A stretch of DNA of 10,465 nucleotides from an uncultured Clostridia bacterium (GTDB lineage: Bacteria; Bacillota; Clostridia; Oscillospirales; Acutalibacteraceae), in the NCBI GenBank assembly GCA_946186535.1, contig CAMHNT010000058.1:1-10465 (forward strand). Reading direction: 5' to 3'. Shown piece after piece: positions 6,137 through 10,465 of this stretch. The notes under the pieces were generated by a model. The model saw only the letters and a list, made by a program, of their open reading frames with translations, did no database searches and was not told where the DNA came from. The first letter of the stretch is position 1; every line of letters starts with the position of its first letter. Both the position numbers and the translations under genes were made by a program.

Positions 6137-8248
6137 TTATTCGCCCTGATTATTACTGTTCGCCTCAGCCTGCCCGGCTTTCTGCATCAAAGCATTCCTT
6201 GCAAGCTGTGCAAATTCCGTCTGACAGTTGAGGTGCTTCTTGCCCCGTCTGTCAACCATATCGTAAGAAGTATCGGGCAGCTGAATTCTTGTGTTGATAA
6301 CATCATTCCACATAAGCTCGATAATATCATCGCAGCGTTTATGTATTTCCTCGTCCTCTACGGGAAATACAAGCTCTACACGTCTGTCGAGATTTCTCTG
6401 CATCCAGTCCGCCGAACCGAGATACATCTCGGGTTGACCGCCGTTTTCGAAACGGAACATTCTGCTGTGCTCCAGAAGCTGACCGACAATGCTGTGAACG
6501 GTGATATTCTCGCTCACCTTTTCGATTCCCGGGATAAGACAGCATATTCCCCTGACAATAAGCTTTACGGGCACGCCTGCTTTCGACGCTTCATAAAGAA
6601 GCTGAATTATCGAAGGGTCGACAAGAGAATTTATTTTTGCCGTAATCCCGGCAGGCAGTCCGTTCTTTGCATTTTCGATTTCCTTGCGGATCTTATCCTC
6701 AAAGAAGCTTCTCATTCCGTGAGGCGCTACAATAAACTTATTGTACTGCGGCGGAAGTGAATAACCTGTCAGAACGTTGAACAGAGACGACGCATCCTCG
6801 CCGTATTCCTCCTTGCAGGTAAAAAGCCCCATATCCGTATAGAATCTTGCGGTGCTGTCGTTGTAGTTTCCTGTGCCCATGTGAAGATAACGGCGGATTC
6901 CGTCCTCCTCGTTTCTCACAACAAGACATATTTTGCAGTGGGTTTTCAGACCGCTTAAGCCATATACCACATGACAGCCTGCCTTTTCAAGCTTTTTTGC
7001 CCAGTGAATATTGTTCTCCTCGTCAAAGCGTGCTTTTAGCTCAACAAGAACAGTTACCTGCTTGCCGTTTTCAGCCGCTTTGATAAGTGCCGCCACGATA
7101 GGCGAATTGCCGCTCACACGGTACAGAGTCTGCTTGATTGCAAGCACCTTCTCGTCTCTCGCCGCTTCCTGAACAAATCTCAGAACGCAGTCAAAGCTCT
7201 CGTAGGGGTGATGAACAAATCTGTCCTTTTCTCTTATTGCTTCGAAAATATCGTCGTACCCGTAGAAATCGGCAGGCGGATTCACTGGCATGATCGGCTT
7301 GAAGGAAAGCTTTTCGCTTCCGGAAATCTTTGCGAATTTTGAGAGGAACGTAAGATCTAACGGACCATGACACTCATAAATCTCGCTCTCATCGACATCA
7401 AGCATTTCTGTGAGAAATTTTCTGAGACTCTTGTCGCATTTGTCCGAAATTTCAAGTCGGATAGGCTTCCCCCTTCTCCGCTGCTTGATAGATTTTTCAA
7501 TCTCACTCAGGAGATTGTCCGTATCCTCATCTATGTCCAGATCGGAATCTCTTGTGATTCTGAAAGGACAGTACGCCTTGATTTTAAAAAGCTCGAAAAG
7601 CTCGTCAAGACGTGAAATAATGATGTTCTCCAAAAGAATAAAGTCACGTTCGTTTTTCGACGGAAGCTCAATAAACCTCGGCAGAACCGACGGAACCTGC
7701 ATAACTGCGAAAAACGATTCCTTGTCGTCGTTCATCAGGCGAACCGCCAGGTTCAGGCTCTTATTGAGCAAAAGCGGAAACGGACGGCTTGTATCAACCG
7801 CCATTGGCGTAAGTACAGGAAAGATGACTTTATCGAAATATTTATCGATAAATTTTTTCTGTGCTTCATTAAGCTCGCTTACCTTTTTGAAATAGATGTC
7901 GTGCTTCTTGAGAACTGGAAGTATCGACCTGTTCAGACAGCTGTACTGTCTCTGAGAAAAATCGTGAATTTTCTCGGAAAGCCTGGAGTACTGCTGCTTC
8001 GGCGTAAGTCCGGAAAGGTCGGATTCTTTTATGCCGTGCTCCATCTGATCGATGACTCCGGCTACACGAACCATCATGAATTCATCAAGGTTGGACGCTG
8101 TTATGGCAAGGAAATTGACTCTTTCCATAACAGGATTCTCCTTTTCGAAAGCCTCTTCCATAACTCTCGAATTGAAATCCATCCAGCTCAGCTGACGGTT
8201 ATGATAGGGGAATTTCTTACCTTTTCCTTTTACGTAATTATCGTCCAT
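6137..8248 (-). CDS. ppk1: Polyphosphate kinase 1
   Basis: This 703-residue PPK1 reversibly transfers the terminal phosphate of ATP onto inorganic polyphosphate. The full four-domain layout is present. The N-terminal domain begins NRQLSWMDFNSRV (17-29). The catalytic core holds KQTLYR (372-377), KARFDE (405-410) and the phospho-accepting His437 in THCK (436-439). The C-terminal domain has a second conserved histidine, His594 in LLEHSR, and GSADWMQRNLDRRVE (611-625). All key residues (Arg377, Arg407, His437, His594) are in place, and length is normal (about 690-720). ATG at 8248 follows AAGGAG at about 7-nt spacing. A promoter and a 7-bp inverted repeat lie just upstream (8289-8322). pfkA follows 26 bp downstream, suggesting an energy-storage and glycolysis operon. 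Confidence 0.97.
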   Translation of the reverse strand: MDDNYVKGKGKKFPYHNRQLSWMDFNSRVMEEAFEKENPVMERVNFLAITASNLDEFMMVRVAGVIDQMEHGIKESDLSGLTPKQQYSRLSEKIHDFSQRQYSCLNRSILPVLKKHDIYFKKVSELNEAQKKFIDKYFDKVIFPVLTPMAVDTSRPFPLLLNKSLNLAVRLMNDDKESFFAVMQVPSVLPRFIELPSKNERDFILLENIIISRLDELFELFKIKAYCPFRITRDSDLDIDEDTDNLLSEIEKSIKQRRRGKPIRLEISDKCDKSLRKFLTEMLDVDESEIYECHGPLDLTFLSKFAKISGSEKLSFKPIMPVNPPADFYGYDDIFEAIREKDRFVHHPYESFDCVLRFVQEAARDEKVLAIKQTLYRVSGNSPIVAALIKAAENGKQVTVLVELKARFDEENNIHWAKKLEKAGCHVVYGLSGLKTHCKICLVVRNEEDGIRRYLHMGTGNYNDSTARFYTDMGLFTCKEEYGEDASSLFNVLTGYSLPPQYNKFIVAPHGMRSFFEDKIRKEIENAKNGLPAGITAKINSLVDPSIIQLLYEASKAGVPVKLIVRGICCLIPGIEKVSENITVHSIVGQLLEHSRMFRFENGGQPEMYLGSADWMQRNLDRRVELVFPVEDEEIHKRCDDIIELMWNDVINTRIQLPDTSYDMVDRRGKKHLNCQTEFAQLARNALMQKAGQAEANSNNQGE

Positions 8249-8288
8249 AATAATCTCCTTGAACTGTTGAAAGGTGTAAATAAATTGC

Positions 8289-8322
8289 TTTTTATTCGTT
8301 TACAATCCATACTTCAAACGAA
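8289..8322 (-). promoter_or_regulatory. Candidate ppk promoter with overlapping inverted repeat
   Basis: On the minus strand a -35 TTGAAG (8312-8317) and a -10 TAAAAA (8289-8294) are spaced by 17 bp, placing the transcript start about 34 nt before the ppk ATG. A perfect 7-bp inverted repeat, TTCGTTT at 8295-8301 and AAACGAA at 8316-8322, has one arm abutting the -10 and the other overlapping the -35. This is where a repressor operator would be expected. The -10 is far from consensus, so the promoter call is tentative. The remaining DNA to 8433 is AT-rich with no gene. Confidence 0.4.
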
Positions 8323-8433
8323 TTTTTCTTTCCGTGTTTTTAAAAATTCCCAATATTCAAAACCGCCAGTTTTAAAAAATTTGCCTTAATAGTTCTATGT
8401 CGAACTTTTTATGCAATTTTAAAATTTGCTCAT

Positions 8434-8970
8434 TTATAGCTGCGCAATAAATTCTTCTCTCAATATCTCAAGCTCGGCTATCTTCCACTTTTCTCCGTGA
8501 ATATATTCAAATGAATCCTCTGCATTTTCAGACTTATGAAAGCCTGCGGACAGATAGCATTTATAAGCCGAAATGTTATTCTCGAATACACCTATCGTAA
8601 CCTTATCTGCCTGCATGATTTCAAACGCATATTTTAATCCGAGCCTGAGCATTTTCTGCCCATACTTATGACCTCGTTTTTCATCATCTACAATCACCCA
8701 GCCGAATCGAAGTATTCTGTTGTCACCGTTAAGATACCTTATGATAAAATGCCCTAAAATTCCATTATCATCAAAAGCTATCACGGGATAAAAGTTATCA
8801 TTTTCTACACAATTCCCGTTATCGTTAAAATACTTATGATTCATGATGTCTTCTGAAATGGGGAAGCTTCCGAAACGCTCTCCGCCCCATAACAAAAATG
8901 TTTCTTCATCTTTGCACCACGATACAATACTCCGAGCATCGCACCGCTTATACGGTCTTAATCCAATCAT
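8434..8970 (-). CDS. GNAT family N-acetyltransferase
   Basis: This 178-residue protein is predicted to transfer the acetyl group of acetyl-CoA to an amine. Substrate is unknown. The GNAT core is visible: the beta-4 strand LRFGWVIVDDEKRG (87-100), the acetyl-CoA pyrophosphate-binding loop RGHKYG (99-104), the helix QKMLRLGLKYAFE, then KVTIGVFENNISAYKCYLSAGF (123-144), the usual motif-B region in which a side chain supports catalysis. The frame extends to a TTG at 8985, but the ATG at 8968-8970 has AGGAGA at 5-nt spacing and the extra residues overlap that site. It lies 23 bp downstream of the Nudix gene and is likely on the same transcript. It resembles RimJ/RimL-type acetyltransferases in layout but cannot be assigned to protein, antibiotic or metabolite targets. 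Confidence 0.9.
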   Translation of the reverse strand: MIGLRPYKRCDARSIVSWCKDEETFLLWGGERFGSFPISEDIMNHKYFNDNGNCVENDNFYPVIAFDDNGILGHFIIRYLNGDNRILRFGWVIVDDEKRGHKYGQKMLRLGLKYAFEIMQADKVTIGVFENNISAYKCYLSAGFHKSENAEDSFEYIHGEKWKIAELEILREEFIAQL

Positions 8971-8993
8971 AAATTTCTCCTGCAAACTCCGAT

Positions 8994-9485
8994 TTATTTT
9001 ACTCTTTCGTCCGTAATTATATGCTGTAAATCAGCAGTACCCGAACAGAGATATTCCTTTAAAAACGTCGGAAATACCTTATATTTATCCAGATCTTGGA
9101 TCGGAATCCAGTTCATCGTTTCCTTATCGTTGAATCTTGTGTAGCTGTTGCTTTTCAGTTCCTTCGTTCCTCTGGGTTTCATAAGAAAGTACAGAGCAAT
9201 TTCATGGCAATGCAAGCCCTTATCATATGCGCCGTTGCCGTTCCAGAAATTTTCATGGATTACAGCCAATGTGTCAACTTGATAACACACTCCTGTTTCT
9301 TCAAGCACCTCTCTGATAACAGCCTCTTCCGCCGTTTCGTTCATGTGAACGCCGCCTCCGACAGAATAAAAGTAATCCTCTTTGTCATTTCCTGCCAATA
9401 ACACGCAGTCATCTTCAACGATTATAGCAGCGGCTCTGTAGCGGAACCAGTTATTATCCTTTGTAAATCCGCAATCATACTCCAT
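8994..9485 (-). CDS. Nudix hydrolase
   Basis: This 163-residue protein is a predicted Mg2+-dependent hydrolase of a nucleoside-diphosphate-linked substrate. It has an exact Nudix box at 44-66: Gly44, Glu50, then Arg58-Glu59 and Glu62-Glu63 with Gly65, matching Gx5Ex7REUxEExGU. The beta-strand AAAIIVEDDCVLLAG (18-32) precedes it, and HEIALYFLMKP and the late MNWIPI are the usual later strands. The substrate could be an oxidised nucleotide, a sugar nucleotide or another NDP-X. The ATG at 9485 has only a weak upstream GGGA, so the start is less certain than in neighbouring genes, but the N-terminus reads naturally and no nearby in-frame alternative is better placed. It lies 58 bp after dapB and 23 bp before the GNAT gene. 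Confidence 0.92.
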   Translation of the reverse strand: MEYDCGFTKDNNWFRYRAAAIIVEDDCVLLAGNDKEDYFYSVGGGVHMNETAEEAVIREVLEETGVCYQVDTLAVIHENFWNGNGAYDKGLHCHEIALYFLMKPRGTKELKSNSYTRFNDKETMNWIPIQDLDKYKVFPTFLKEYLCSGTADLQHIITDERVK

Positions 9486-9538
9486 AGTTATTCAGTCCCA
9501 TAAATATCAATTTCAGTGGCTATCTGGAAACAAACGTC

Positions 9539-9558
9539 AAAAATCAATATCTTGATTT
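9539..9558 (-). terminator. Weak hairpin at the dapB 3' end
   Basis: On the minus strand AAATCAA and TTGATTT form a 7-bp stem with a GATA loop (9541-9558). The T-run of five includes the last three bases of the stem. The hairpin overlaps the dapB stop codon. The stem is AT-rich, so it would at most partly reduce read-through into the Nudix gene. Confidence 0.3.
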
Positions 9559-10305
9559 CAGCAAATCGGACATGTTGTAGCTGCCTGCTCCCTTGTCTGC
9601 AAGGAACACTGCGGCATTGATCGCACCTATCGCAAAAAGACTTCTCGACTGCGCCTGATGAGAAATTGTGATAACCTCGTTGTCGCCTGCGAAAATAACG
9701 TCATGCTCGCCTACGATAGTGCCGCCCCTGACGCTGCTGATACCGATTTCCTTCTTGTCACGCTTTTTTCTGACGCTGTGTCTGTCATAAACATACTCAG
9801 GCTCGATGTCCATAACGGTTGAGATTTCGTCCGCGATCATAAGAGCCGTTCCCGACGGTGCGTCGATTTTCTTGTTGTGGTGCTTCTCAACGATCTCGAT
9901 ATCAAAATCGCTGCCGAAAACCTTTGCCGCCATTTTTGAGATTTCGATGAGAAGATTGATTCCGAGCGACATATTTCCCGAACGGAAAACAGCTACCTTT
10001 TCGGAAGCCTTGTTGATGTCGGAAATCTGCTCGTCGCTGTAGCCTGTTGTGCAGAGAACGGCAGGAACGCTGTTATTTACCGCATATTCAAGCAAGCCGC
10101 CGAGTGCGGACGGATTTGAAAAATCTATAATAACATCAACCTTTTCACCGATATTCGAAAAATCGGAATATACGGGAAAATTGTTTTTGATACCGTCAAA
10201 TGTATCGACTCCGCATATAATCTGAACGTCGTCACGCTCGTTCACCAATGAAGCGATAACCTGTCCCATTCTTCCATTACATCCGGACATAAGAATATTT
10301 ATCAT
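9544..10305 (-). CDS. dapB: 4-hydroxy-tetrahydrodipicolinate reductase
   Basis: This 253-residue cytoplasmic enzyme reduces 4-hydroxy-tetrahydrodipicolinate with NAD(P)H, the second committed step towards diaminopimelate (cell wall and spore) and lysine. It has the Rossmann nucleotide motif GCNGRMG (8-14), the CTTGY turn (85-89) and the active-site signature EKHHNKKIDAPSGTA (140-154), in which His142 and Lys146 correspond to the catalytic pair. The late FAIGAINAAVFLADKGAGSYNM (224-245) is also typical. Length is normal for short bacterial DapB. The frame extends to a TTG at 10341, but the ATG at 10303-10305 follows AAAGGAG with 9-nt spacing and begins with the conserved MINILMSG. dapA is not in the window. 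The minus-strand transcript would start between this ATG and the repeat cluster at 10355. It may read into the Nudix gene. Confidence 0.96.
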   Translation of the reverse strand: MINILMSGCNGRMGQVIASLVNERDDVQIICGVDTFDGIKNNFPVYSDFSNIGEKVDVIIDFSNPSALGGLLEYAVNNSVPAVLCTTGYSDEQISDINKASEKVAVFRSGNMSLGINLLIEISKMAAKVFGSDFDIEIVEKHHNKKIDAPSGTALMIADEISTVMDIEPEYVYDRHSVRKKRDKKEIGISSVRGGTIVGEHDVIFAGDNEVITISHQAQSRSLFAIGAINAAVFLADKGAGSYNMSDLLKSRY

Positions 10306-10354
10306 TGTTTTTAGCTCCTTTATTTTATAATTAATCTGCAATAATTGTTTTTAA

Positions 10355-10377
10355 TTAATGCCGCAATGCGGCATTAA
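10355..10377. repeat. Perfect 11-bp inverted repeat upstream of dapB
   Basis: TTAATGCCGCA and TGCGGCATTAA face each other around a single A. The site is centred about 61 bp before the dapB ATG. The one-base centre makes it nearly a palindrome, so it could be a protein-binding operator or the first member of the adjoining hairpin cluster. Confidence 0.7.
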
Positions 10378-10392
10378 AGAAGGAACAGACAG

Positions 10393-10465
10393 TTAAGGGC
10401 TTCGCCCTTAAAAACCCACCAGAGGCTCTGCCTCTGGACTCCGCCAGCTTTTTAAAAAAAGCTGG
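10393..10465. repeat. Cluster of three further hairpins (probable dispersed intergenic repeat)
   Basis: Three perfect inverted repeats follow in a row. TTAAGGGC (10393-10400) pairs with GCCCTTAA (10404-10411) around TTC. CCAGAGGC (10419-10426) pairs with GCCTCTGG (10430-10437) around TCT. CCAGCTTTTT (10444-10453) pairs with AAAAAGCTGG (10456-10465) around AA. The last ends exactly at the window edge, so the element may continue. The sequence resembles multi-hairpin intergenic repeats that I recall from Ruminococcus-type genomes. Copy number cannot be seen here. No gene is open across it. Confidence 0.75.

Noticed and set aside
8275..8304. Pho box (TTTACA copies) before ppk
   Set aside because: TTTACA-like hexamers occur on both strands at 8275-8280 and 8299-8304, but not as same-strand repeats with the regular spacing a PhoP site needs.
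7410..8389. Plus-strand open frames opposite ppk
   Set aside because: These are antisense to conserved parts of PPK1 and its promoter, and their compositions are the expected mirror of that gene.
9486..9540. Separate promoter for the Nudix gene (TTGACG at 9535-9540)
   Set aside because: There is no -10 at 16-19 bp. The nearest AT-rich hexamer is about 26 bp away.
10355..10465. CRISPR array
   Set aside because: The hairpins differ in sequence from each other and there are no equal-length repeats or spacers.

Overview
The window looks like a chromosomal segment of a low-to-moderate GC, spore-forming Bacillota (Clostridia), most likely a Ruminococcus-like member of the Oscillospirales. Four things point this way: a YlmC/YmxH-type sporulation PRC-barrel protein, strong GGAGG-type ribosome binding sites, extended -10 promoters, and a cluster of short GC-rich hairpins at the right edge of a kind I associate from memory with Ruminococcus intergenic DNA. 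The genus is an inference. No database search was possible.

Layout from left to right. A minus-strand ylmC/ymxH gene (63-335) is divergent from a plus-strand MATE transporter (525-1934), which ends in a clear hairpin terminator. Next comes a plus-strand three-gene cassette (2177-4966) with its own consensus promoter. It holds an unrecognised 135-residue protein, a PD-(D/E)XK nuclease-fold protein of the PDDEXK_4 type, and a dual-specificity-phosphatase-like protein with an unrecognised C-terminal region. A strong terminator (4992-5024) separates it from minus-strand genes. These are ppk (polyphosphate kinase) followed 26 bp later by pfkA (6-phosphofructokinase), then a Nudix hydrolase followed by a GNAT acetyltransferase, and upstream of those dapB. 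The right edge (10355-10465) carries four consecutive inverted repeats.

How the genes work together. The ppk-pfkA pair looks like one transcript joining polyphosphate metabolism to the committed step of glycolysis. The PFK carries an unusual residue combination (Asn-Gly at the ATP/PPi-determining site, with a Lys typical of PPi-type enzymes). dapB, the Nudix gene and the GNAT gene lie in one direction with short gaps and may be partly co-transcribed. The cassette at 2177-4966 is the least explained part and the best candidate for an undescribed system. Its nuclease and phosphatase active-site motifs are intact, but nothing in the sequence proves that the three proteins act together or in defence.

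No tRNA, rRNA, CRISPR array, transposase or integrase was seen. No gap between genes exceeds 300 bp. Several genes have shorter starts than the longest possible frame, chosen from ribosome binding sites.
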